A DNA stretch of 64,000 nt. Origin: Ailanthus altissimus (lineage: Eukaryota > Streptophyta > Magnoliopsida > Sapindales > Simaroubaceae). Every line of letters begins with the position of its first letter. Position 1 is the stretch's first letter. Shown here in pieces: positions 11,805-23,836 of the stretch. The notes beneath the pieces are model-generated. The model searched no databases. It was not told the DNA's origin and saw only the letters and a program-made list of their open reading frames with translations. The stretch spans positions 1,813,001 through 1,877,000 of the forward strand of contig CAMPEX010000001.1 in the NCBI GenBank assembly GCA_946807835.1, written 5' to 3'. Both the position numbers and the translations under genes were made by a program.

Positions 11805-12118
11805 CTCCATACGGAGGGTATTAATCAGAACTGGTTACTAGATAGGACTTCCTTAAAGGATAAGATACAATATTGGACTCATGCGAAATTGACTACACTA
11901 CGATGGCTTTTTTAATTGAAAAATATAAAGGATTGCAATAATGGTTATACAGTCAACTTAGGTTGATTGATATCCTTCCTACGGAGTTCTGTTAATTAAA
12001 TCTAAGGGCTAAAGAATCGTTGTTTATTATTATTTGATATGAGATATCTAGATAATAATAATAAATTAGTATAGTACTAGTTTGATTTATGACGGATAAG
12101 ACCACCCTACGGAGGCGT
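11805..12118 (+). repeat. Three spaced copies of a CCTACGGAG-like motif
   Basis: CTCCATACGGAGGG at 11805, CCTTCCTACGGAGTTC at 11974 and CCACCCTACGGAGGCGT at 12102, spaced 169 and 128 bp. A related ATCACGGAGGGAG occurs in the A LTR near 8120. Function unknown. Confidence 0.6.
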
Positions 12119-12259
12119 ATTCTGAATGAAAATTAGATTACCGATGTATAATGTAGTTAAAGAGTTCTACATAAATGCATTTCATGCATTCATGCAAAAG
12201 TAACATATGCTTTCAAATAACGTATGCTTATGTATGAATTTATTTTTTAGAAACATGTC

Positions 12260-12540
12260 TTCATTCAGCCTACTAACATCCATCTTCATCTTTTGGTCTC
12301 AATCCTAGAGGAAAGAGTAGTAAGAAGAAGAAGAATAAGCCAAAGGAAGCATCTAATTCAGAGTTTATGCAAATTCATAAAAAGGTAGTAAGGCCCAAAG
12401 GACATTATTTCTAATGTGGTATTAAAGGGTATAAGAAGAGAAACTGTCCTTTAGTTAAGTTTTCAATAAGTAAAAGGACAACTTCACCTTCTAGTAAAAT
12501 TCTTTTCATTGAGACATGCTTAGCAGTTGATTCTACTGAT
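12260..12540 (+). pseudogene. gag: A2: gag C-terminus with degenerate zinc knuckle
   Basis: A Lys-rich stretch (GKSSKKKKNKPKEA) is followed at 12401-12450 by HYF-stop-CGIKGYKKRNCP. This aligns to the CCHC knuckle (C-x2-C-x4-H-x4-C), with the first Cys replaced by a stop and the His by Tyr. Nucleocapsid function is therefore lost. It runs in frame into the protease. Confidence 0.75.
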
Positions 12541-12933
12541 TCTTGGATAGTAGATTCTAGAGCCACTGATTATAAAAGGGAGGTCAGTCTAAGGCTAGGA
12601 AATGGCGCAACTGTTACAGTCAAGGAAGTGAGAGTTGTTCAACTTTATTTTGATGATTTTAGGACATTAGTATTAGATGATTGTTTGTTAGTACCAAAAC
12701 TCAAATGTAATTTGATTTCAGTTAGTTATTTGAATAAATTTGGTTATTCTGTTATTTTTGACTCAACTGTGGTGATCAAAAGAAATAAGTCTTTTATATG
12801 TTCTGGTACATTAGTTAACAATCTATACTGCATATATCCTAAAATTAACTCACTACATGACACAGAATTGAATAATGAATCTAATCACCATAAGAGGATT
12901 AAAGTAACTCCCATTAATCAAACGTATCTATGA
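12541..12933 (+). pseudogene. pol: A2: copia aspartic protease
   Basis: SWIVDSRATD at about 12541-12570 corresponds to the active-site WxxDSGATxH of copia proteases; the Gly after Asp-Ser is Arg here, which should abolish activity. Downstream LVPKLKCNLISVSYL and the LYCIYP region match the stretch that precedes the integrase. A short internal deletion follows the active site, because the usual residues between ATDH and the LGNG motif are nearly absent. Confidence 0.82.
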
Positions 12934-13690
12934 CATCTATATCTTGGTCATATTAGTCTAGATAGGATCCAAAGACTGGTCAAAGATGGACCTTTGAGTT
13001 TATTGGATATTGAACCATTACCAGTCTAAGAATCCTGTATAGAAGGTAAAATGATCAGAAGACCCTTTAATGCTAAAGGTGATAAAGCTATTGAAATGTT
13101 AGAATTAGTGCACTCTGATGTGTGTAAGCCTATGAGCAAATAAGCTAGGGGAGGTTATGAATATTTCATCACTTTCATTGATGATTATTCTAGATTCGGT
13201 TATGTGTACCTAATGCGCCACAAGTCTGAGGCGTTTGATAAATTCAAAGAGTTTGAGGCAAAAGTGGAAAGGCAATTAGGAAAATATATAAAGGCACTTC
13301 GATCTGGTCGAGGTGGTGAATACCTCTATAGTGAGTTTAGGACCTATTTGTTAGACAATGGGATATTATCCCAACCGACTACACCAGGGACACCACAGCA
13401 AAAATGTATAGCAGAAAGGAGAAATAGAACTCTTCTTGAAATGGTGAGGTCAATGATGAATTATTCAACTTTACCCATCTCGTTCTGAGGTTATGCATTA
13501 GAAACAACCATGTATCTTCTTAACTTAATTCCATCTAAGTCAGTCCTTAAAACACCTCTGAAAATATGGATAGGATGTAAACTAAGTTTACGTCATATAT
13601 ATATATATATAGGGTTATCCAGCACATGTGCTAAAAGGGAAGATAGATAAGTTAGAATCTAAGTCAGAAGTTTGTCTGTTTGTTGGCTAT
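12930..13690 (+). pseudogene. pol: A2: copia integrase
   Basis: The zinc-binding region reads LYLGHISLDRIQRL, with ESCIEGK in place of the usual Cys pair. The core follows with LVHSDVC, FIDDYSRFGYVY and IAERRNRTLLEMVRSMM, which are the D, D and E blocks of the DDE core. Stops occur near 13030 and 13141, and a TGA near 13486. A dinucleotide run (AT)n near 13594-13609 breaks the frame at the end of the core. Integration function is lost. Confidence 0.88.
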
Positions 13691-14040
13691 CCTAAAGGAA
13701 CAAGATAAAGTATTTTCTATAGTTCTCAAGATAAGAAAGTATTAGTTAGCACTAATGCAATCTTTCTTGAACAATACTATATAAAAGACTTCAAGCCTAG
13801 GAGTAAGATAATTCTTGATGAGTTATCTAGGAACTCTAATATTGTGCTTAATAGAGTTAATGAGTTAATTCCCAATCCAAATCATAATAACGAACCAGAG
13901 CCAGTTGCAGAACAACAACCACCAGTACTTTGTCATAGTAGGAGAATTATTAGACGTCCAACTAGGTACATGTTAATTGGAGAGTCATTTTAGGCAGTCT
14001 CTAATGAGCATGAATTAGATCCCACTATTATGATGAAGCA

Positions 14041-14900
14041 GTGATTAATAAAGATGCAAACCATTGGCATAAAGCTATGAAATCAAAAATGCATTCCATG
14101 TATTCCAATAAAGTATGGGAACTTGTAGAGAAACTTGAAGGGATAAAACCCATAGGGTGTAAATGGGTCTACAAGAGAAAGAGAGAGGTAAATGAGAAGG
14201 TGGAAACCTTCAAAGCTAGGTTTGTTGCTAAAGGGTACACTCAGAAAGAATGTATCAATTATGAGGAAACATTTTTGCCGGTAGCCATGCTTAAGTCTAT
14301 TAACATTCTATTATCCATTGCAACAAATCTTGATTATGAGATTTAGAAAATGGATGTCAAGACTATCTTTTTTAATGATAATCTTGAAGAAAGTATATAT
14401 ATGATACAACCAGATGGTTTTATAGATATAGGCCAAGAGCACATAGTTTGTAAACTGCAAAAATCTATCTATAGGCTTAAATAAGCATCTAGATTATGGA
14501 ACATCAGATTTGATTAGGTAATCAAATCATTTGGTTTTGATCAAAACCCCTATGAACCTTGTGTTTACAAGAAGATAGATAGGCAGTTAGTAGTTTTTCT
14601 AGTCCTGAATGTAGATGATATACTACTCATTGAAAATTATGTAGGAGCATTATCATCAGTTAAAATTTGGTTATCTAACTAATTTGATATGAAGGACTTA
14701 GGTGAAGCTAGTTACATCTTTGGAATTAAGCTATTGCGAGATCGTAAAAATATGATGTTAGCTTTATCTAAAGCTACATATATAGACAAAATTCTAGTTA
14801 GGTTTGCTATGCATGAATCCAAAAATAGATCACTTCTTTTTAGACACGGAATTGATCTATCCAAGAATCAGTGTCCTAAAACTCCTAAAGAGATAGATCA
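14041..14900 (+). pseudogene. pol: A2: copia reverse transcriptase
   Basis: Starts with the NHWHKAMKSKMHSMYSNKVW block, then GCKWVYKRK, FKARFVAKGYTQ and NYEETFLPVAMLKSI, all standard for copia RT. After a stop at 14344 it continues with KMDVKTIFFND and VVFLVLNVDDILLIEN, so the catalytic YVDD reads NVDD. Further stops fall near 14482, 14517 and 14682. The MKDLGEASYIFGIKL block then leads into RNase H. The order integrase-RT-RNase H confirms Ty1/copia. Confidence 0.9.
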
Positions 14901-15608
14901 CATGAGAGGAATTCCTTATACATCAGCAGTAGGAAGTTTCATGTATGCAATGCTATGTACTAGATTAGATATTTGTTATGCAGTCGGCATGGTCAGCAGA
15001 TATCAATCTAATCCAAGACCAGAACACTGGACTGCAGTAAAGCATATATTCAAGTACATTTGGAGAATGAAAGATTATATGCTCGTGTATTCAAGTGAAG
15101 ATCTTATACCTATTGGATATATAGATTCAGATTTCCAATCAGATAAGGATGCTCAGAGATCTACCTTAGGATATGTGCTTACTTTAGGTGGTGGGGCTAT
15201 TGGTTAGAGGAGTGTAAACCAATCATGTATTGCAGACTCTACCATGGAAGCTGAATATGTAGTTGCGTTAGAAGCTGAAAAAGATGCTATATGGCTCTAT
15301 AAGTTCCTTATGGAACTTGAAGTGGTACCTAGTGCTAAAATGCCCATTATTATTTATTGTGATAATAGCGGAGCTGTAGCATAATCCAAAGAACCGAGAT
15401 ACCACAAAAGAGAAAAACAAATTGAGAGAAAATACTATTTGGTATAGGAGCTAGTGCAAAAGGGTGAAGTTATGGTATCCAAGATTGCATCAGTAGAAAA
15501 TCTAGCGGATCCATTCACCAAATCATTGTCAGCAAAGTGTTTTGAAACTCATATATATGATATGAGAGTTTGACAGATGCCTGACATGCTTTAGGGCAAA
15601 TGGGAGAT
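14901..15608 (+). pseudogene. pol: A2: copia RNase H and polypurine tract
   Basis: Contains IPYTSAVGSFMYAM, IGYIDSDFQSDKDAQRST, then a TAG in place of the Trp in IGW, and ADSTMEAEYV, which hold the RNase H Asp/Glu residues. The tail IIYCDNSGAVA carries a stop, and the end resembles A1. ATGGGAGAT at 15600-15608 precedes the 3' LTR as polypurine tract. Confidence 0.9.
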
Positions 15609-17006
15609 TGTTAGACAATTTATGTTATTTTATGCCTTTAAAGCATGTGTAATAATATTTTATTAGATTAATAAAGTTTATTCATACATATATATTGAGC
15701 ATACATTGATGAGCCCATATTTATAAAGTATGTGATCTATGTATTAGGCATATGATGCTAATACAGAAGGTTTAGATCATAAGTTCTTTATAAATTAAAT
15801 CGTGTTCACAACTATTAATGAAAAATGCCATTTTATTATATAAGGTTGTAGTTTTTCTGCTTCTTATAGTGGATGATTTACCTTGATCATCGAAGTAGAG
15901 AATTCGAGTAGAGAAATTAATGTATATAATACATTGAACATGACTATAGTGAATTTCGATCTGGTTAACTAAATGTCGTAGATCTTAATTCACAAAAGCA
16001 TTAATAAGCTTGATTAATCTTAATCCTAAGCAGGTAATGAACTTACATTCATGCGTTGTATCTTTTGAGTTATCACGGAGGGAGATCTACATAAACGGTC
16101 AAAACCTCGATAGCTTGGAGATATAATTTCATGGGTCGTAAGAACATATATTTGTAAGATGGAATCTAATAATTATTGTCCACCTAAGCTGTTTACAGTA
16201 CTTGATCATTAAAATCTGTAGACACAGTTTATTTAATAAATTATTTATTGAATAATAATATTTATTTGTAAATTTTTTTTACAAATATAGATATATTAAA
16301 AATGATCATTAGAGTATTCAGTGACTTATTGGCAAATAAGTAATTAAAGAGACAAGACATTTTTGCAAGGCCTAACTTAATTATGGACATCAATTAGAAG
16401 GTCAATTAAGTAGTTATTGTTGGTCTAAAGACCAAGCCCAATTTAATTAAAAAGAGTTTTAATTGAATGGGCTTTTATTTTATAACTTGGGTTACTAGAG
16501 TACAGCCCTTGGTTTTAGTGGAATAGCCTGGGGTTAACTTAGAAGAATTGGTGTATTATGAGATAATAAGGACTATTCCTTTTAAGTTGGAGCTAGAAAG
16601 CCTATGGGTCTTCCAGTCCCTCTACTAGCTCAAATCCTAATCAACTTATCAATACCTGATGGAGATCTCTATATATATAGGAGGTATGTAATAAGAAAGG
16701 TGACCATAACCATTCAGAGAAAAAAGTCTTTTACGTATTTTTACGTGGAAAAAGAATTTAGTTAATACCATTCTCTCAGATTTGGGTATTAGTGGGTTTT
16801 AGAGATTAAGAAAAATCAACGCGCCTACACGCATTGAGTTTGAAGATTGAGGATAATAGAGAAGATTGCAGGCATTCAATTCAAGATCTTTCATAGCGAG
16901 GAATTGAGGTAATGTTCTATCCCTATACATGTAATTATGAACAAGACAAACTAACTTTCGCTGCGTTTATTTTTATAAATAGTAATTCTTTATTTACCAA
17001 CCAACA
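15609..17006 (+). repeat. 3' LTR of copia A2 (1398 bp)
   Basis: TGTTAGACAA to CCAACA; matches 7657-9079. TATA run at 16670-16679. After it, the sequence is LINE C-terminal coding DNA, so the tandem array sits inside the LINE. I cannot verify the target duplication because the left end is outside the window. Confidence 0.92.
16670..16679 (+). promoter_or_regulatory. TATA box of the A2 3' LTR
   Basis: CTATATATATAG at the position equivalent to 8743-8752 in the shared LTR. Confidence 0.5.
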
Positions 17007-18200
17007 GTAACAGAGTCTTGTGAATAGCTTGGAGAGTCATGAAGTTTGCATCCCAACTAGTAAGCACTCCGAACTGAAAATTGGCCATTCTTATCAAAAT
17101 GCCATTAAAGATTATCCTGCATATTCAGCTGCATGATAGATGTAGGAATAGAAAGAATTAAAGTTTGTTCATCAATTGGAAAGTACTGAGATATGGTATC
17201 CACATTCCAATCCCCGAATTCTAACTTCAAATCAGCAACCCGCATCGTATCAGGTAGTTAATGTAGAAACAGTGGACGAAATAAATATAGCCTCGATAAC
17301 TATGGTTCATAATGAATTAGAACACTCGCCATTACTAGTTCGCCATCGTAAACTCTTACATAGGAGATCCAAACCCCAAATAAGGCTCTTCTAGACATAT
17401 AAAGAGAAAGGCCGAGTATGTGCCTACAAAATATTAGAATTTGGAAAATAAATACTTTTAAAGATTCAAGCTACAAGAGAGTGGGGTTTTGAATAAGATG
17501 CCACATTTGTTTAGCTAGCATGGCTTGGTTGAAGCTGAAAAGATTACGAAACCCAAGACCTTTATTCTCTTTTCAAGTACATAATTTATCCTAATTACAC
17601 AAATGTAATTTTTGATTATTAGAGTCCCTACCCCACAAAAAACAACCATATAATTGATGAATTTCAGTCATAAGGGATGAGGGTAACCGAAATAACTGCA
17701 TAGAGTAAGTACGGATAGTTTGGATTACTGCTTTGATTATTACTTCACACCTACGTGTAGAAAAAACTTTAGATTTCCAACCTTTAAGCTTATTCCATAT
17801 TCTATCTTTGATAACTGTGAACATGGATTTTCAATTCTTACAACCAAAATTAGGCGGGCTTAGGTATTTTTCATGGCAAGGAACCTGTTTGATGCCAATG
17901 CAGTCCATTATCTGAGAATATAACTCTGAAGAAAGATTAAGCCCAATACAAAGTGCAGACTCGTCAAAGTTGATTAGTTAGCTAGAAGCTCTCTCATAAC
18001 ACTATAGAATATTTTTAACAATATAACTATAATCGACAAATAGAACCATGAAAAAGAGACTATCATTTGCAAAAACATAAATGTGAAATCTCAAGCCTCA
18101 TTTGTCCATAGCTTAGACCATTGAGACCACTCGTACTTTCTACATTGTTGATAAGGAGAGGCCTTCAACATAAATGAAAAATAAATAGGGAGAGAGAGGG
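17007..18200 (-). pseudogene. LINE ORF2, 3' half of RT and C-terminal linker
   Basis: From 18200 downwards it encodes LPIYFSFML, then HIYVFANDSLFF (the F-A-D-D catalytic box, here A-N-D), then the open stretch 17824-17591 with IWNKLKGWKSKVFSTR and SMQLFRLPSSL. The 17394-17007 part contains KSLIWGLDLLCKSLRWR and WHFDKNGQFSVRSAY, as expected before the zinc-knuckle domain of plant L1 ORF2. The second catalytic-box Asp is retained but the first is Asn. It ends abruptly at the A2 LTR. Confidence 0.87.
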
Positions 18201-19699
18201 TGTTGGTGTTATGTACGTGCACATTGTCCTACGGGTGAATATGTGCATTTTAAATAATTTAAATATTACATGTCTTACACACAACACAGTGAAAATATAA
18301 CATACAATACTATCTCATTACATTAATGAGATTAAGAGACTTATCCTTGAAGCGTGCTTTAGCAATTCTAGTTGGAGAGCGGACTTTCTCAAACTAAAAT
18401 AATAATTTTTCCTTCAAAAGATTTGAAGTAACTCTTACTTCTAATAAACTTTTGTCTCTCAGACTATTAAGGTTAACACTTAACCTCTAAAGAAACTAAA
18501 GCAATTCATACTGAATTTTTGTCACGCACAATCATATTTATAGGGAAACTCTGTCTCTGATTCAACCAATCACAAATCATTAACATGACGTATGTTTGGT
18601 AAAGAGAAGGAAAATGAATTGCTTACTTAATTCATTTACCTCGGTGGCTAATTATGGAGACAATTGGTGGCTAAATTCACGCCACCTCTTGCTTCACAAA
18701 TTGATGCATTCAATTTGAATGCATGCCACCTTTTACGGTTTGAATTGAATCCAATTCAATTCAATTGCTTTTGTTAATGACCAATAAAAAATAAACATGT
18801 ATCCATTATTTTAGTTTTAGCCAATGTAAATAAAACAAATGGCAATCACTTTAATAATAAAAGCAATGAATCAAATTCATTTCAATTAGTAATGTAATGG
18901 CCGAATTGATTTTTGACTATAAAATAATAACAATTTCATAACTTTATTTATTAATGTCCGATTTAGTACTCATATAAATTATTGGCACAAATTGAGACAT
19001 ATACTAGGTAGATACAAATGTAAAGTCTCACTTGGCACAATCTTGGGTCTAACCCTTAAACTCTAGCTACTCTCCGAAAGACCCTAAAATAAATAAATTG
19101 TCAATTGATTTAATTTATATAAAACAATAATTATTTTATTTAAATAGTAGCTATATCCACCAATGCACAATTTAGTACTCATACAAATTATTGTCATAAT
19201 TTGAGGCATACACTAGGTAGATAAAAGTGTCAAGTCTCACTTGGCACAATCTTGGATTTAACACTTAAGCCCTATCTGCTCCCTGAGAGATGCTGGAATA
19301 AATAAATATTTCTCGAAAACTTCCCGAAGAAAAATTTGATCTAGTGCGCTACCTACGTGCTCTAACACTTCATATAGTAAGACTCCTTAGGTTCACGCCC
19401 ATTTTTGTCTCGCAGAACATTTCTGTAAGTCCATAACCAATGCCCCCCCCAATGTTATAGATAAGACAAAATGGAGAGTTAAACTATACAAGTTGAGGTT
19501 AATCCATATTCATATAATCCCTCAATCATTAATATTAAGGAAGAGCAGAGACATAGATCAACACTATCAAGTTCTCTATTGCTCAACCATAAACTTATCT
19601 CCTTGATTCGTATTCCAATAAACAATATCCTCAAACGCCTTTGCAATATTATTTATACCACAGGAAACTCTTTCATGGGTTTATTGCTTATGGCCATAA

Positions 19700-21930
19700 T
19701 GTTGAGATTTGTGCTCATGTGCCAACCCATTATTGTATGAATATTTTATTTTATAATATTTATACAGTACATTATTTGTTAAATCGCTAATTACTATTAT
19801 TAAATAGTGACACTACAAACATTATATAATGTGAAGGAGTTTAGATTTGTTCTAAAGAAGTTTAGATCAATGCCAAGAGTTAGCATCACTAAAAACTATA
19901 AATGCTAAAGAGTTAGCATGTTATATTAATCAATGAAGTCTAAAAGTTAGAATCTTGTCTGTGACGGTATAAAGACCTGAGAATACATTAGTAATAACAT
20001 AGTTGCAAGAGTTGTAATAGGTGCTAAAAAATGTTATTATGCAAGTTTATTCTCAAATTATATGTTTCTAGTCTTAATTCACCGATGCAGGTCTATCGGT
20101 GGAATCCTTTTACATAGACCAGTATATACTCTACCTATATGGTCTAGATGGTTATTCTTAGCTAACTATGGACTTACTAGAAGTTCGTATAGCATACAGG
20201 TGTTCAGTAAGGACTGAATACTAAACAGACTCAACGAGGACCCCAATAGACATCCCATGAAGCTGGCAATGGAAGGTTCTCTCGAGTTAAGTAGTATACG
20301 TGGTCCTTTGATCTGAGTACTACGGTGGGCTTGTAAGTGATCCATCATACTTTGGTTCTACACATGTCATAGACCTTTTATGGTGTGACCGTTAGGTGTC
20401 GCTAGGTATGATCTGATGCTTATGGAGTCATATGTGTACAAATATGGGATCTGTCAGCTTACATGAATGAGTTATATATCAGGATGCTCAGAGACTGTAT
20501 CTTAGAAAGTCTTTTGGCCATAAGCAACAAACCCAAGAAAAGAGTTTCTTACAGGGTTAAACAATATTGTAAAAGTGTTTGCATATATTATTTATTAAGA
20601 TACATGTCTGGAGATAAGTTCATAGATAAGTACATAGGAATTTAATGGTAGTGATCTATATCCATGCTCTTCTAGGATATGATTGATGAAAGGATTATAC
20701 ATATGCACTATGACCTCAACTTATATGGTATACTACACTAATTTGTAATATCCATGACATGTGCGTGGGGTATCAATCTCGAACTCACAGAATAGTTCTG
20801 TTTGACAAATCGGGAGTGGACCTAGAGAGTCCTGCAATATGAAGTGTACTTATTATGTACTAGGGCAGCGTATCGGATTGAATAGTTCGATCTAGAAAAT
20901 TCCAACAGACTGGACATTTACTTCGATTTCCCTCCAGTCGTGCACGTGTTAAGACTTAAGAGTTAAGTACATCAATTAGTTAATAATTGGTTGTTGACAA
21001 TTGGATATTGATAAATAATATCATTATTTTATTCATTAAAATATTTATTGAATAAAATAATAATAATAATATATGATATTATTATTTAAATTAAAATTAA
21101 ACAATTCATTTTTTATTTTAAATTGGCATGTATTTCTATCATGATTTAATATGATTAAATCATTTATTTAATATGAATTAAATGATATAATAACAATAAA
21201 TGGGTGGCACTTGTTAATGGTAAGCCTTAAGATGTTTCTTAATAATGAGAAAATATTTTCTCATTTGGCCTAGATTAAGGCCAAGTTCATTTAAATGATT
21301 TTTTATTTTGTTTTGTTTTCATTTGGTTTATTGTAAACAATAATAAACAAAACACTAATGGCAACACATGGACCTAGATAATGGATGTCATTATGTGAGA
21401 AAATGAAAGAAAATAATAAACAAATGAAAGAGCAATATGTTGCTAAATTGATTAAGTGAAAATTAGGCCAAGGGATTAGTGGGAATGGTAGAGAGAATTT
21501 TAAAAGGGTAAGTGTTAGAAAATTCTCTCAAGTGTTGAGAGCAAAAACACATTCTCTCCATTTTTCTTTTCTATTTTGGTCACCCATACTATAAGGTAGA
21601 AATAAGGATTCAAGAGTTGAATCCTTTACTGGAAAATCTACTATTCTAGTTTCCTCAAGCCCAACGTGTTGAGGAACTAGAATTGTGAAAGGGTTGCTTT
21701 AGGGTGGGTACTCCGGTTCGACCATATACCAAAGGCTTAATAAGATACTATTTCTCAATTTTGAAGTATTTTACATTTATGAGATAACATGTAAAAGTTT
21801 CTTTGTATTTATCATTGAGTAATTCATATTCCGCTCATCCGCTGCAGATGTATGTATGTGATACATATGCTATATTTGAATGATAGACACAAACCTACAT
21901 ACATGCACCCTAGGTTTAAAATCACTCACA
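19700..21930 (+). repeat. X-left: copia solo LTR (2231 bp) in the B 3' LTR
   Basis: Starts TGTTGAGATTTGTGCTC and ends AATCACTCACA, bounded by the perfect duplication CATAA (19695-19699 and 21931-21935). It is in plus orientation, opposite to B. No internal region is present, so it is a solo LTR. It resembles the LTRs of B, C and D, and so is a subfamily of the same copia group. Confidence 0.9.
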
Positions 21931-22000
21931 CATAAGACTTCCTGAAATACAACTTTAGAGCATCTGGATATTTAATTCACCCATATAAGCTGACAGATTC

Positions 22001-22128
22001 CATATCTACACTCACCGGACTCCATGAGCATCAGACCATACCCAGCAACACCCAATGGTCAGACCATATCTACACTCACCGGACTCCATGAGCATCAGAC
22101 CATACCCAGCAACACCCAATGTGTGAAA
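22001..22128. repeat. 64-bp tandem duplication in the B 3' LTR
   Basis: CATATCTACACTCACCGG and the following bases occur at 22001 and again at 22065, nearly identically. The right-hand LTR lacks this particular duplication. Confidence 0.9.
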
Positions 22129-22706
22129 CCTAAGTATGATGGATCACTCACAAGCCCACCGTAGTCCTCAGGTCTAGGGACCACGAATACTACTTAACTC
22201 GAGAAGACTCTCTACTGACGGATTTATAGGATATCTATTGGAGGTCTTCATTGAGTCTTGTTTAGTATCCAGTCCTCACTGAATACCTATATATCTATAT
22301 GAGCTTTCACTAAGCTCATGATCTGTTAAGATTAACCATCTAAAAAATTTAGATATAGATATACATTGATCTATATTAATTAGTTCCACTAGATAGACCC
22401 TGCATCGGTGGAAATAGGTTAGGAACATATAATTTGAGAACATGCTTGCACAATGACCTTTTTTAGCAACTATTTACAATTATGTCATTATTAGTATATT
22501 CTCAAGTCTTTGTCCCATTTCAGACAAGATTCAAACTCTTTAAACCTGATCTGAACACTTTCAGATCAGTTTAATGTTCGAAATGTTATAAGCATCTTTC
22601 TTTAAAAAATAATTAGTGATTTAATGAAATTTTTATTTATTACATAAAGTATGAAATTACAATATTCATACAAAATTGGGATTACACATGAGCACAAATT
22701 CTAACA

Positions 22707-22720
22707 ACTTTCACTTGCTC
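22707..22720 (-). other. Polypurine tract of copia B
   Basis: On the minus strand GAGCAAGTGAAAGT lies directly before TGTTAGAA, the 3' LTR start. D has the related GAGCAAGTGGAAAA at the same position. Confidence 0.7.
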
Positions 22721-22759
22721 TAGTGCCATTCGTAATGATATCTAATACCTAAGAACTAT

Positions 22760-23450
22760 ACGTGTTTCTCAAATACCTTTGGAGTTAAGGCCTTAGTGAG
22801 TAGGTCTGCTACATTATTTACAAAATCAACTCTATAAAATACAACATCTGTTTGAGCCAAGATCTCTCTAACAATGTGGTATTTTCTCTCCACATTCTTA
22901 GATCTTTGGTGTGCTCTTGGCTTTTTTGCTTATGTAATGACCTTATTGTTGTCGCAATATAAGTGGATAGGATCCATAGAACTTGGGACTATACCTAGTT
23001 CTGCAAAAAATATTTAATCCTCACTGCTTCTTTTGCTACTTCTGAAGCTGCAATGTATTCTGCCTCAGTGGTAGAATCTATTATGGATCCCTGTTTGACA
23101 CTCTTCCAACTTATGGTGATGCCATTAAGAATAAACATATATCCAGATATAAACTTTCTATCATCCGGATCAGACTGGAAGTGTGAGTCAGTGTATCCTC
23201 TTACCTGTAAATCATTTTCTCCATATATGAGAAACTTGTCCTTTGTAGCCTTAAGGTATTTGAGGACATGTTTGACTGCCATACAATAGCTGTCTCCTGG
23301 ATCAGACTGATACCGGCTCATAACACTTATATCCATACTAATGTCAGGTATCGTACACATTATGGCATACATCAAGCTTCTAACAGCTAATGCATAAAGA
23401 ATGTTAGACGTTCTAACCCTCTCATCTTTCTTCTGAGGACACATCTTCCT
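22760..23450 (-). pseudogene. pol: Copia B RNase H
   Basis: The minus-strand frame 23444-22995 (about 149 codons) is open: RTSNILYALAVRSLMYAI, then RGYTDSHFQSDPDDRK and IIDSTTEAEYIAASE, giving the expected Asp, Glu and Asp positions of RNase H. The remainder towards 22760 holds the C-terminal CDNN...AxAxNP and RxKHIxRKYH region, with stops. It is the best-preserved domain of B. Confidence 0.88.
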
Positions 23451-23540
23451 CGAAAGATGAATACCATGTCTAAAAGGTATATTAACTATCTTACAGTTAC
23501 TAAAACTGTACCTTTCTAAGATACTATTAATGTACGAAGA

Positions 23541-23836
23541 TTAAGAGAGTCCTATCAGCTTCTTAGCTCTATCTTTATAAAGCTTTATACCTAATATAAA
23601 GGAAGTTTCTCCTAAATCTTTCATGGAGAAATTCTTACTAAGAGAAGATTTTACTGACCATAACATATCGATATCATTCCCAATTATCAATATGTCATCC
23701 ACATAAAGAATTAAGAAGACAACCATGCTTACACTGACCTTTTTTTTACACATATCCCTCATCTTTATTTTTTATGAAACCGGATCCTCTGATTACCTCA
23801 TCAAAATGAAGATTCTAACTTTGGGAAGCCTGCTTA
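23541..23836 (-). pseudogene. pol: Copia B reverse transcriptase, C-terminal half
   Basis: Encodes MVVFLILYVDDILIIGND with an intact YVDD catalytic box, then MKDLGETSFILGIKLYKD. The upstream part is separated by solo LTR T1, and a frameshift and stop precede the YVDD segment. Together with 26608-27240 it forms one RT gene. C, D and A2 have all lost or altered this box (YMND, FIDD, NVDD). Confidence 0.87.

Larger units (their letters stand above)
9094..12240 (+). other. Long leader of copia A2, largely duplicated, no gag N-terminus seen
   Basis: About 3.1 kb separates the primer site from the first recognisable gag residues. It contains a GC-rich stretch (9380-9770), a direct repeat series (9771-11497) and a segment with a repeated CCTACGGAG-like motif. 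Small open frames occur on both strands here but they follow the repeats and resemble no family I know. The N-terminal two thirds of gag are missing or unrecognisable, which makes A2 defective. Confidence 0.55.
7370..17006 (+). mobile_element. A1/A2: tandem Ty1/copia elements sharing one LTR
   Basis: The order is end of RNase H (A1) - LTR (7657-9079) - primer site - internal region (A2) - LTR (15609-17006). The middle LTR is the 3' LTR of A1 and the 5' LTR of A2. Such LTR-internal-LTR-internal-LTR arrays are known products of unequal recombination. A1 is cut at 7370 by the G2 LTR; its expected continuation lies left of the window. The right end abuts LINE sequence at 17007. The coding frames are degraded. 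Confidence 0.88.
18201..22706 (-). repeat. 3' LTR of copia B, interrupted by solo LTR X-left
   Basis: On the minus strand it starts TGTTAGAATTTGTGCTC (22706) and ends CACCAACA (18201). It is composed of 22706-21931 and 19699-18201, about 2.27 kb net. It aligns with 30469-31979 plus 34312-35894 of the other LTR. A poly-C run near 19443 is shared by both LTRs. Confidence 0.85.

Noticed and set aside
13594..13609. Regulatory TATA box within copia A2
   Set aside because: A simple (AT)n microsatellite inside decayed integrase coding sequence, absent from equivalent positions of other copies.
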